A stretch of DNA of 39,211 nucleotides from assembly GCA_034698045.1 (NCBI GenBank), contig JAQGAU010000121.1, positions 1 through 39,211 of the forward strand, given 5' to 3'. A program made the translations under genes and the position numbers. Below, one piece after another: positions 21,132 to 33,000 of the stretch (its first letter is position 1; each line of letters starts with the position of its first letter). This DNA is from Paramacrobiotus richtersi. Its lineage: Eukaryota > Tardigrada > Eutardigrada > Parachela > Macrobiotidae. The notes beneath the pieces are model-generated. The model saw only the letters and a list, made by a program, of their open reading frames with translations, was not told the DNA's origin and did not search any database.

Positions 21132-22921
21132 CTGCAAACAAACGGTAAGTACCTTATAAAAAGATGTCACTGGAGTACGTTGGGATTCTTAAATCTGTGA
21201 AGTGACTGGCTTGATAGGTGCTTTGTAATTACTGTACCCACAACTACTTTTTCAAGCTGCTGGTTTCCTCCCTACCCTCCCGTTGCACAGCCGCCAACAA
21301 ACTACCTGATACTAGCATTCGGAGTCAAGTACCGTAGGCCATATCCCAGACACCAGCCTGAACGTAGTCCCCAGGTCCATTACAGCCCCAGATCCCAGAT
21401 TACCAGTGCAGTCCCAGATCCCAAACTCAGGTTCTAGTATTACCCGTAGGACCAACCGTGCGGTATACCGATGGATGTTCAGACAGGCCAGTAATTCAAA
21501 TGTAAAATTAAAAGCTGCGCAGCTTTTTATTCTTTATGCACCATTTTGAGTCATATATTTCTAGCGTCAAGGTTTTGTCCTGCTGCGGCTACTTCTACAT
21601 CTTTTACGTAACACTTCTCCGCAGCTTTTGCTCCCCGTAACAATCAGCAAACCTTCAGCAAGTTATAAAGGCAACTTTCTTGCGGAACAACCTTACAGTT
21701 AGTTAAGATTCTTTACTGGCTTGATACGATAATTGCTTCGTGCAGGAAACAGTCGCATAAAGAAGCTTCAGGCAATTTCTGGAGCCACTGGGCGATATTT
21801 CTCCGTGAGTCGGACGAAACTGACTAACTGACAGTTTTTCGCATCAAATTGGCAGGAATCAAATGTCACAGGGATCAAGTATATATCGGCGCGCCTCAGA
21901 GCAGTTTGCCATTTCGCGCAGGGTGTTATTCGTACATATCCGTATGGGTAGTGAAACGTTCTGCTCTATCCTAAGTTAGCCAACCGCCAAAGTCTCAAGG
22001 TTTAGAAGTGTGACCCTGTTCTGTCCTAGTTCACTTACAAACCTTTAGTGTCGCGCTGGGATACAGGATTGCATAACTCCAGTCCTCGAAAAAGCACGCA
22101 TATTACAGTAGAACAACGAAATAAGAGATGATGTCCCATTGGTATAAGGTGCAATTATTCTTTCGTTAATGCTCATAATTACAAACCAATCCCACAAAAT
22201 TACTTATATCTTTTCATTAGCGGTGTTTAATCTAAAGGAGTGGCCATTCAGACTGATTCATCACTAATCATCAGTCAGAAGCTTGGTAGCCCATAATATC
22301 TTGCCACACTAATACTTAACTTTATTTTTTAAGCTTTGAGGTTTTACCTGTCAGACACTGTCAGACACACATGACTGAAGTCTGAAGAGCATCAGCTTAT
22401 TTCTCAAAAACTGCTTAATATGGACGCGATGCAAAATCAGGCTTGCTTGGAAATGACAGATATGTTCGCTTGCCTGGCAACTAGACTTGAGACAACTTCG
22501 GTTCGGGCTCGCTAACGGTATTATTATGTACTGTTCTTCAGAATTGTCCCGAACGATCGGCTCTGATGCAGCCGTTTATTCGGTTTGATGTAACGAACAC
22601 TCTGGTAATTCGGATGTACACTCAAGAAAAGGGGAAGATCGTCATTTGCATAAGACGGGGGTAGGCGGTGCTAAGCGGTCCTGTTAAATTAATTTTACTT
22701 GTACTGTTTTTTTCCTGGTGTGAAGTTGTTGCTCGCGTGGGTTTTCCATGGCAATGGAACAAAGCTTATTCTGTCGCACCTAAAGTCTTCTTACTAATTG
22801 CCAGTAGCATGTGCGGCAAGAAAATAAAAGCATTCTTTCAGCAGCGTCTCGAAGAAAACCAAACAAGTCTCTGATCATGGGGTCACTTTGTGCGCGCAGG
22901 TTCAATTACGAAATATAGACA
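21132..22921. other. Intergenic; upstream of Ig gene and downstream of GT92 gene
   Basis: The missing first exon of the Ig gene should lie here. Around 21340-21440 there are short CCCAGATCCCA-type degenerate repeats. A palindromic TATATA stretch near 21882 (AGTATATATCGGCGCGCC) could be a core promoter on either strand. A hydrophobic frame at 22668-22874 has no ATG and is not called. Confidence 0.4.
22575..22580 (-). terminator. Poly(A) signal AATAAA for the GT92 gene
   Basis: Forward TTTATT about 340 bases beyond the GT92 stop at 22922. Confidence 0.35.
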
Positions 22922-24505
22922 CTAATCAACCACGTTGGCGCATACATTTTTTACAACACGTTTCACAATCGAATCAATTGCCTGCACTTTCGTTTTCGCC
23001 CGGTAATCGGTAACGAACTTCCGCTTTTCCTTCCCAACATGTGTTCGAAAATGCAGAAGAATTACATCCCGATCTGGATGTACCACTTGAATGCGTGTAT
23101 CCCCGGTGATATAATGAGGAAAATGTATTCCAGCTGATAAGACATTCTGTCCCCGACAGACATACTTCGAGCGCTCTTGCTCCGGAAAAACAAAGGCTTC
23201 TCGTGAGGTATCTTTTATGTACAAGGCCTGGCGAGGACCGCAGAGATCTGAAGTATTGCGATCCGCCATCTGCACAAAAGAACTCCGCAGAAGCAAGCAG
23301 TCGATAATTCCATGACGAACCAAATTGGGCAGGTTACTTCCGTCAGTCATGGCAACAAATTCATCGAGATCAACTAGAAATCAAAAAGGTCACCATTTCG
23401 TTCAGATAGTCGATGCTTCTGTCAGTACCGCTGCGCTACTTTTCGGCATATCGTTATACATAAACTCGACAAAGCTAAGCTTGGAAATATTGTTAAAACA
23501 TGTTCTAACGTTATATCTTACTGCAAAAGCAGCCAAATTCAAGCGCCGCAAGCATTATAATTAGGAATATACGAATTGCTTACCAAAAAGACTATAATCC
23601 CAGTCGTCTTTGGTCCTTTCCAGACAGTCATTAATGGCCGATAACTGTCCAAAATAATTCACAGCCTGGTTTGATACCGTCAACTTCCATGGTAAAACGG
23701 TCATCTTCCCATTCCAACTGGGTTCGGTCAGATAATAATTCAACACTCTTCTGATATCACTTCCAGGCTCGTTGTCATAAAACGCAAAATGCCGTACTCC
23801 AATCTCCTTATAATATTCAATAAACTCTATCAGTAGTCGTGGCGACGGAGAGCCCCAAAGAATCGGTCCACAAAGTGCAAAGGAAAGACGCCCCACTTTT
23901 CGAGATGGTGATTTAAGTTCGTAAGTGATCTTTCCACAGGAAACCCCATTTTGACAGGATAGATGAACTGTTCCGTGATCGAACACTGGGCGTTTACAAA
24001 CTAATCGTACACTCCGAAATTTCTCTCCTTCGTAATCATATTTTGTATTCTGAACGCGTACTGACGATCTGTACTCCAAGCTGCCAAATGTACATTCACA
24101 TGATGTATCATTATAAAGTGTTCCATTATTAATATCAACCAGAGCAATGAAATGGATTTCTTTATCCTTAACGTGGGCAGAATATACGTAAATCGTTTCC
24201 AGAAGTTTATTCCATGACGGTGTATGAAAAGGTTGATGTACCGGTTCGCTTGGAATACAGGAAGATTGTTGCCCTTGGAGCTCGTAAAACGTTCCATTGT
24301 ACCCGAGTTTAAATTCCAGCATACTGGATGAACCAAGTCGCCGTCGATGAATTGGTTTCGGTGAATCTTGGAGCGTCTGCTTTGGACCTGCGTGATCATT
24401 CTCCGGGAGATTAATGATCACATTGAAGAGGAATACTACAGAGCTTATTGCGACAAATGTAAAGATTTTGAGAGTTTTTACAACAAGCAGATAATTCCTT
24501 CGCAT
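22922..24505 (-). CDS. GT92-family (DUF23) glycosyltransferase, type II membrane protein
   Basis: Two exons, 23584-24505 and 22922-23373, join across a 210-nt intron (donor TTTTTG/GTAAGC, acceptor TTTCTAG) and give 457 residues. ATG 24505 opens a short basic N-terminus, then a signal-anchor helix at about residues 10-30 (IFTFVAISSVVFLFNVII), as expected for a Golgi type II enzyme. The lumenal part has the GT92 block LCGPILWGSPSPRLLIEFIE, YYKEIGVRHFAFYDN, VLPWKL and GQLSAINDCLERTKDDW. The splice creates the metal/nucleotide-sugar motif VDLDEF (residues 308-313). Downstream SKYVCRGQNVLSAGIH and the VHPDRDVILLHFRTH block complete the domain. Family members transfer galactose, for example onto fucose of N-glycan cores in nematodes; the substrate here is unknown. 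Several sequons are present. It is divergent from the ABHD14-like gene. Confidence 0.88.
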
Positions 24506-24979
24506 TGCGTTTGCATTAGACAGAAAACTATGACACGTAGTAATGCTTAACCATGCTTCCGGAAGGCGGTGAACGTCTTGAAAGCGATGCTAAATAAATG
24601 AGAAGATGCATTTTCCAAAACTGTCTTGCGTTAGGTAACTGTCTTGCGTTAGCTGCTGAATCCATGGCCATATAATACAGAATCTGATACCGGTAAAAGC
24701 GCCGGAAACTGGTTTTTTTCTTGTGTATTTCACTTATTCGAGAAATAACACGTACTGCAGCGGTACGCGAAGAAGTTAACATTTGCGATTAATCATAATT
24801 TGTACCGTATACGGCGTGTTACGAACAGCTGACGCTCGATCTGCAGTTTGCCGGTGGCATGTTTGATTTGCAGTCTATATCGATTCTATCGTATGTATGC
24901 GAAGTTTACAGCACATCTCTGCACCAGTTGGAGCATAAATTTAGCAGTCAGTTTTGCAGAGTGTAGATAAACATTCCAC
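24506..24979. other. Divergent promoter region between GT92 (-) and ABHD14-like (+)
   Basis: The two start codons are 474 bases apart and face away from each other. No coding region and no clear TATA box were seen. It includes a local duplication of ACTGTCTTGCGTTAG (24620-24652). Confidence 0.4.
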
Positions 24980-27306
24980 ATGCGTGGTAAACAAGCGGTT
25001 CCTCGTCCTCGGTGCTGGTTATACTTTGCCATCGCTGGTACCAGCATCTTCGTGTTCTTCGCAGTTGAACAGCTGATAGCGCTGAATAGCAATCCAACTG
25101 ACTTGGTTAAAGATCAGCATTTGTTCGGGAATAACAAGGTAACGAATGCATATGCTCTTTTGAAGTATTGTGAACTACTACGAATTCCTTTCCAGTCGAG
25201 AATGGCAGATGTGTCGAAAGATTCACCTCCTGATGGTTTCTGGAAGAAAGGCGAAGCTGAAGAGTTTCCAGCTATACCTGATGATATCGCACAGAAAGCT
25301 AAATCAATCGGAATTCAGGAAGGCACCCAAAATGTGACGTTGGACCATCCTGACGAAAGATTAGAGGTACTTCATGGTGTACGTGTACACCTACTCCTGA
25401 CTCATTTCCAGGAGTGTTCTCGTTAGTAATGGCGCGTCAAAGAGCGGTTCACCAGATATCTTTTGCTTAGGCATAAAAAAGTAGTTTAGGATGCCTTAAA
25501 GTATAAAGCAAGCTTCGCAAATGATCTCTTGATGATAGCTGCTGCAGGTACGTTATGTTATTGCTGTCTACTGCGAGCCACTTTGCTACGCTGTCGTTAG
25601 ATTGCGTAGTGGGTAACCCAAAAGGCGGGTGAATGAGTTTCGCACTGCTAGATTTTTGGAACACAAAGCCACTAGTTCTCTTATAATTATTGTCTCTTGT
25701 AAGTACACAGATTTATTAACAATTTAGTATAACCGCCAAGGAATGCTCGTAGGCGAATGCTTATGAGTTGCGAAAGAAAAATCAGATTAACGGTAGTTTT
25801 ATTGGTAAAATACTCCACAATATATGAGAACTTTGGTAATCGCACTGCACAGTTCTCTTATACAGGATCGGGAGATTTTCTTCCGTCACTGCGAACCGAA
25901 AGACCCATCCACCGTCCCCCTGAACATTCTTCTACTACACGGAGCCAGCTTCTCATCCGAAACCTGGCAAACCTTAGGAACGCTGCAACTCTTTGCCGCA
26001 CAGGGATACAGCGTCACCGCCATCGATCTACCGGGATTTGGTAAAACCAGAGGCCCGAAAGTGTCCGGGACGTCGGCCGGACAGCTGATCTACCAGTTCT
26101 GTTTGGCGGGAGAGTTGCTCAAGAAACCGCTGGTGATGGTGGCGCCGTCCATGGCGGGTGGTTACGCCGTCCCTTATGTCATGAACAGTCCATTCCGCGA
26201 CGCCAGTTCGGAGGATTTGGCCATGATCTTCGTTTCGCCGGTGGAGACGGAGAAGTATCCGGATGAGGAGTATGAGAAACTCCAGGTAAAAAGGCTTTTC
26301 TACGTGTAAATGTCCGGCTGTGAAGAATTTTTACAGCAATTTACTGATTAATAATTTTCTTCGTGTTTGTTTGTTGGCTACGTCGAATTTTTCGGTAATG
26401 CCAAGTAAAAACAAACGCCCCATTAATTTTAAATGCGGAAAGGTTTTGGTTGAATGCGAGATTTTTCCCTTTGAAGTATGTATTGATACCACTAGTATGT
26501 ACTGAAGTATGTACTGAATAATCACATAATTATAAGCTTTGACATGCTGCGTATGTAAGCCATTCCACTACGGTTATGCTCAAAATTCCAATTAAACTTT
26601 ATACAGTTTTACAACTTTAACGGTTTTGTCCATTTTTCCCCGGCAAAAGTATCGAGAGATTTTTTGTGTGTAACGACAACGTAATATTGCATAATATTAT
26701 AACGGTGAGAGATTTGCAACCGGTGAAACTGAAAAAGTTTTTAGTAATGAACTGCAATGTTTTGAACTTTAAGATGAAAAGGAAATCGAGGAAATACCAA
26801 GCCGATTATTTAGAAAAGAGCTGATGGAAAATTAAACAAGCGTACTCTTGAAATGTCGAAAAAAGGCGTCGTGTAAAATAAAAACATTAGTCAAGAATAA
26901 ACAATATTTCCCCAGCAGTAATCGAAGCCTTAATATCAAAGTGTTGAAAAAAATGAAAAGAAAAAAGACTGATTATTTTATCTGGTAAAAGGAGTGATAA
27001 AGACAAATACGTTGAAAGGGTACTCCGTCTGCCAGAAATGTCACTGTACTTATGTGTATATAGATTCCCATTATGAACCTGTATGGATCGCGGGACGCGG
27101 CATGGGGCCAGAGCGTGGCCAAGAAGGTGGAACTGTCCAGGAATGCCAAAAGCATCGAAATCCCGGATGCCGGGCATGCTGCCTACATGAACCAACCCGC
27201 ACAGTGGCACCGGCTAGCCAGCGGGTTTTTGGGCAAAGTGGCGGCATGGTACACTGGAAAACGGACTGGTCAACAGAGCAGCACTGCGACCGATGTTTCG
27301 GGCTAG
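24980..27306 (+). CDS. ABHD14-like alpha/beta hydrolase
   Basis: Exons 24980-25378, 25866-26285 and 27064-27306 are all in phase 0 and give 353 residues. The N-terminus has a membrane anchor or signal segment (WLYFAIAGTSIFVFFAVEQL, about residues 13-32), as in ABHD14A. The hydrolase core has ILLLHGASFSSETW, AIDLPGFGKTRG and the nucleophile elbow VMVAPSMAGGYAVPY (Ser about 228). Exon 3 carries MNLYGSRDAAWG (catalytic Asp about 284) and DAGHAAYMNQP (His about 311), so the triad is complete. ABHD14 proteins are small serine hydrolases, and ABHD14B is a lysine deacetylase/acyl transferase-type enzyme; the substrate here is unknown. Inside exon 1, 25139-25195 (57 nt, AAG/GTAACG ... CCTTTCCAG) looks like an optional in-frame intron that would remove 19 residues. 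The frame stays open if it is retained. Confidence 0.85.
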
Positions 27307-29076
27307 CTAACCGGAAGTTCCTTGGCATCACAGGGAAAATAGCTCAGCACGTGACCAAATGCCTAAATCATTTGTAATTTATTGGATTTGTTATACATTC
27401 ATTTTTTTAAAAGTTATTTTTATTCGATATTATTAATAATACTTTTATATTGATTAGTATTTGTAGTGTCGTTCGTTAGCTAACTATACGTTGATCTGCA
27501 TTTTACAATTTTCTCTGTTAAATCAAATTTTGTTTGCTGATTTAATGTGGGGTATATTTTATATTTATTTATTGATGGTGGTTGTTCTGACTTGAATTCA
27601 AAATTTCCGACGATGTTTTTCGCGTTTGTTGTCGACAAAATGTTTTATTTCCGGTCTGGATTTTTAAATTGCGGTGTAAGACTTATATCTGGGTCTTTGT
27701 CAATGTAGAAATAAGAAGAAAAAAATCGAATCTTTTATTGCGATCAACAGAAGCAAACATGACTGTTATGACTGGTTTTAGCGAATTTTCAGATTTCGTC
27801 CAGAGACTTAAGCCACTTCTCTACAACGTGCTATGCGTTTAGCACTGTGAATAACGTCAAAATACGTATCGTGTATCAGTCAGTACAATCATGATGTAAA
27901 CGTATCAGATACGTTACGGTGCACATTATAATTAGTGAACAAAATCACTGTATAAACAGACCTGCAAGAAGAATCCTGAATGCGGTTACAGAGAAACGAG
28001 ATCCACTTAAATTCTTACATAACTTCTTCACCGCAAACCATAATTTTTTAACAAATGAACAAATGCAAAAAACACTCATGCATTTCAGCTGTTTATGTGG
28101 TAACAACTCATGGTCCATCCATGCAGCGCATTTACACACACATTACGCATTAGTGCGACCGATCTTCATATTGCCGACATGTCGGTTTCATAACCAATTG
28201 CATTGTTACTCGGAAGGAAAAAGTTCTGTACTTTGTTGAGTGATTGTATTCCGCCAAATTCCATCCACCGTAATCAGGGGCCGGCTAGAATGGAATCTTT
28301 AATTAACACTCTCTCTCGCGCTGGCCATTAATTAAGCGCGTCAACGTAATCCCAGCGTCAGCGCCAAATCGTCGCTGACCTTCTGCAGCCACTCACTTTC
28401 CCTTTCAGTGTAATCATCGACCTACATTTTTCGTCGATTGTTCTTCCTTTTTGGACTGGCCTCAATATGGATATTGATTGTTGACTGGGGGGATATTTGC
28501 ACGGACAATCTCGCAGACGGATCGGACTGTCGTCGTGTGTACGCGTTTTTGGCGCAAGAGGTAGCACTTTTAGTGTGTTTTTTTGCTGCGCGTGTACTGG
28601 TGATCATGCACCGATGTTTACGTTGTAGAAAGCTAGAAAATTGTAAGAAAAAGTTGGCAAAAATATTGGATGCATGCTGATAGTTTCTCTTTGAAGGAAT
28701 GCATAATATTGCGTAATGTGTACCGTGAATTAGCAAATCGTGTAAAATTTTGGCCGGGTGCGCTTTTATCCATACTTATATTAAAATTGTAATATGTACA
28801 AGAAAGTTTTGTACAGAATGCCAATAGGACGCTGTAACCGCAGTAATGTAATAAAATGTTTTTTTTTCTTCAAAATTGACCAATTTCTAGTAAAAACACG
28901 TGCACTGGAAATCAGCTGGACTGTCATGTTTTCGGACATCTGGGAAAAAATCATTAATCAGTCGCATAAGCACTTGCCGAAAAAAATAAGCGAATAAATT
29001 CATTCGAATGCCGGTCGGGACCATATCTTCCCATTTCTTTGGTACAATTAAAATGAGCAAATAAAAAGTTAGAAAG

Positions 29077-29123
29077 CAACCGTTTACATAAAAGTTTGTA
29101 AACAACCGTTTACATAAAAGTTT
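29077..29123. repeat. Direct repeat, 21-bp identical unit, 26-bp period
   Basis: CAACCGTTTACATAAAAGTTT occurs at 29077-29097 and again at 29103-29123, separated by GTAAA. Confidence 0.85.
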
Positions 29124-29207
29124 ATACAATGACCAATCCAGTTTCGACAGCTCAAAATCCTGCTTTCATATTAATTAATGAAATCTGCCGTTCGTTTCGA
29201 ATTGTCA

Positions 29208-29252
29208 ATGAATTCATGAATTAATCATGAATTAATGAATTAATGAATTCAT
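29208..29252. repeat. ATGAATTA-type microsatellite/palindrome
   Basis: About 45 bases of interleaved ATGAATTA and ATGAATTC units, partly self-complementary. This is probably simple-repeat expansion. Confidence 0.7.
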
Positions 29253-30005
29253 AATTCCGCACCGTTGTATGATATTCGTTAGCACTAACTTTCCCAGTAT
29301 TTAGTTCGTCACTTTCTTGTATGTTTGTACATGTCTACGCAAGTAAAAACTACATACCCAGTTCAATTGATTGGCGACTGTCCTTACAGTTCTCCCTTGA
29401 AGGAAACCGCCGCGGCAACTTAAACAATCATCCACTTTGACTTCCGATTATCCTCCCCCCTCTCGTCGGGTCCACTCGGATGCAGACACGGAGTGTATCG
29501 ACGAATCTACCAACGTGACCACAATGTTAAACAACTTTGTCAACATGTTGATTGCCCTGTCCCACCGCCCACCCAAGACGCCAAAGACACGTTCCGGAAT
29601 GCCAATTCTTTAACAAACACATATACGATCCAGTATGCCGACATATATAAGACGCCACATTCCGATAACGTAATCGTTTCACACCCATTCCCGTTTTGAG
29701 TATCACGGCCGGAAGTCCAGACTGTAAATTTCCCTTTATTTTTTTTCTGATATGTATGCGTATTTTTATATTGCCGAGAATATTGTTTTGTGTTACATTT
29801 TTCTGGATGTATTTAATTTTTAAATAATATTCAAATAGTTTTTTTATTATTTTTGATAGTTTTTCAACAATTCAAACGTGGAATAGATCTTTCTGAAATA
29901 TTTTTGGGGATTATGGTGTTTATATTATTGCGTAATGGTATGTGGATCAGTGTGTGATCGGTCGTCATTCATCCGTAATAATATTGCGCCAGACAGTGGA
30001 CTACG

Positions 30006-33000
30006 ATGCCTGTATCGGATAAGACACGTGAATGCCTGCTCATAGCGCTCTTTGTACTGGCCTCTTTTGTGTCGGCGAACCGTGCCCATTATGTCAACGA
30101 ATGGCTACTGGAAGTGCCGGGCGGGATGTACATGGCCAGGGATGTTGGAGACCAATATGGATTTGATTTAGTTAAACAGGTACACCGTTAATTTACCGTA
30201 TCTGTATTTAGTGCGACTGAATAATTTAATTAGATCTCTGTCTATTCATCCACATAATGGTACCCACTGAATAAATGTAAAATCTTTTTATAGTTCCAGT
30301 GGGTTTGGTTTATTCGAAAAAACCCCGGGTGTAAAAAATTGACTAACTAAATAAATTTAATAAGTAAATTATATCGAACATATTTTATATTTTATTATAT
30401 ATTATTGAACATATCGACAGCTAGAAACTAAGCTTGTTTCTGCGTAATTAAATTGTTTATGAATTGCTAATTATGACGACCTCTATAAAGTTAGTAGGTA
30501 AACATAAAATATTTCTTGTCAAAAACTTTTTGCATTTTTTATGAAGAATATCGCCTTCGATTCTGAGCTTTCTGCAATGCATGTAACTTGTAAGGAATGA
30601 AATATTAATCATTAATTGATTATTAGTATAATAATTCTGTGTGTACACTTGAAAACAGTCGACGTTCCCGGTAAACTAATTATATTAAGCTGTCAATAGA
30701 AAGCCTTCGCAGATGTATAACTTTTGTTCAAACAATCATCAACTCCTGAAAGAATAACGTTATTACGGTAATGCGATCGGCATCAGTACTTTATACCGGT
30801 GGATCCGCGCTTAGTGGTGTGTGACTGACTTCGTAGTGTAGTGGCTGTATCAACAGCTTGATCATCCCACCCTTCGTTCAACGCTCGCTTAATTAATATG
30901 AGCATTGTGCATATTTATGCAAAAGAGATCTTAGTCTTAGCATCACTCAGTTTTTGAAGCTACGGGCTTTTTTTGACTTTTAACGATAAGAAGAGATAAT
31001 TAAACTGAAACCAGTTTTCTTCATTTTTATATCGGATATTCTCATAAGGTACGCTTTAGAAAATTACCTCAGCCGTTGAAAAATAAGTACGATACCGGGA
31101 ATAATTTTTGCAGTATTACGTGTTTTTAATTTATGATTAATAGATATTTGCAGTTACACTGTAGATTCTACAGTGTAGAAGCGTGTAGCACTTGCACATA
31201 CATGTACGGGCAAATAATAGTAATAATTATTATGACTTATTGATCATTGCTTATCTGTAGGAAATAGGCTATTAAATATTTTCTGAAGCAGGTTTCACTT
31301 GGGGGAATTTTTACATATTTGTATACTATGATTATATTCTATTGACGTATATAAAGGTCATCGATGAATTTAAATGTGAACTGGGTTTCAGTTTTCAGAT
31401 AGCTTTCCTAACATCTACGTCTTCCGCAAGAAACAATGGCCGACACGCCGGAAACGCGCAACAAATGAAAAGCTGACAGAAACCCTATCTGCTGACCACA
31501 GGGTAATTAAAAAGCCTCTTCGTACAAAATAAATGCATATACATTTCTTAATCCCGTCCGGAACATTTCGCGTAAACGATGATAAAGCGTAGCATTTCTT
31601 AAACTACGCATTTCGTCTGTTATAATGGACGACATATATTTTATTAGTAAATATTATGTATATTTATATTTTATTTCATTTATTATATTTTAAATTTTGT
31701 TGTATTTTATTAGTAAATTAGAAAACGCAAACAGACAATTTACTATAATATATCATTTCCCGATCAGAAATGCAGACTTCTCACTTGTGATAAATCTAAT
31801 TTTTTGTTTGCGTTATGCATCGTCTAGATACGATGGGTGGAGCAGCAATCAGCCAAAGTGCGCACGAAACGCGACTTGATCCACACTGACGCCAGCGAAG
31901 TGGACGTGAGCGGCACATCCAATACACTGCTGTCCCATCAGGATCTCCTGGATGCCGGCTCATTCCGCAGTCAACTGCCAAATGCTCAACCGGATACGTC
32001 CCTTTTCAATGATCCCATGTGGTCTCACCAGTGGTACTTGGTACGTCTAATGAAGTGACGGATATACATTTAAAAAAGCCCACTAGTTTGAACATATTGC
32101 ACTACAATACATACTGATAAATTAATAATTACGGTAAAGTATCCATTAGAAATAAAAACATTGTATTGTCTGCTGATTTCTTAATTTTGTAGAAAATTCT
32201 TAAATTTTTCACAGTAAATATTTATTGACATACTGTGTTATATTTATTTTTCCATGCTTATTGTTAGGTTTACTGTATTTATGTATTTTTATGTCCCGAT
32301 AAACGAATAAGTACTCACTAGCTGCACCATACAAGCAGGGATTAATTTCTCTGATAGCATTAATGTCTGCATTAATTAATCCGAAAGTGGTGTGCTGAAC
32401 TCGGCTTCTTCTGTATCTACTATGTGGCAGTGTTGTCACAGAAGTTTATATGTGCATCTTCGTAGAGAAGTGGCTTTGTGCAGCCCTTCGTACGCTGGTA
32501 AACGAGTGTAAAGCATTGTATATCCATATCGGCATTATTCTGCAAATAATAAGCAAGAAAACGTTAATTTTTTTACGATCAATAAACTGTGGTAAATAGG
32601 CAGGCAGTAAGTGGGAATTACTGTAAATTACTGCATTCCTTGTTACTGCTAAGTGCGCTGGTTTTCAAATCCGAGGATACAGTATATCACTGTATTGTAA
32701 TTAACATTACCTACTATGACAAAAATTGTAATATTACTAAAATTGGAATGTTACTTAACGATAAATTTTCCATGTTGTTAGCTGGATGAGCTGGTGCCCA
32801 GTGGACGGGCCATGCGCTCCATGATCCCCTCGGACCCCAAAGCCAACAGTCTCAATGTCTTCCCGGCGTGGCAAGCCGGATTCACCGGACAGGGCGTTGT
32901 TGTGACTATTCTGGATGACGGTAATTTTTTCCATTTACCACTAAATATTTATGCATTCTTAGCATCATTCCTTACTGTTTTAGGCGTGGAAACCAACCAT

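Larger units (their letters stand above)
27307..30005. other. AT-rich intergenic region upstream of the convertase gene
   Basis: No gene is supported. Open frames at 27919-28239 and 28438-28680 lack a proper ATG and recognisable domains. It holds two short tandem repeats (29077-29123 and 29208-29252) and, on the right, the promoter and 5' untranslated region of the PC1/3-like gene. A GC-rich, palindromic patch lies at 28310-28380. Confidence 0.45.

Noticed and set aside
22668-22874. Hydrophobic 68-codon frame resembling a signal peptide
   Set aside because: It starts at GTG with no ATG and no acceptor context, and no domain is recognisable.
27919-28239. 106-codon open frame
   Set aside because: No proper ATG start, no recognisable motifs and AT-rich composition typical of chance frames.
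28438-28680. Membrane-like 80-codon frame ending in a Cys/Lys-rich tail
   Set aside because: It starts at TTG, with no ATG until late in the frame, no splice evidence and no family match.
29208-29252. Possible CRISPR-like or regulatory array
   Set aside because: The units are 8-bp ATGAATTA/ATGAATTC simple repeats without spacers.
30834-30884. A-box-like TAGTGTAGTGG and B-box-like GTTCAACGC at tRNA spacing in convertase intron 1
   Set aside because: The D, T and acceptor stems do not pair; probably chance or a very old relic.
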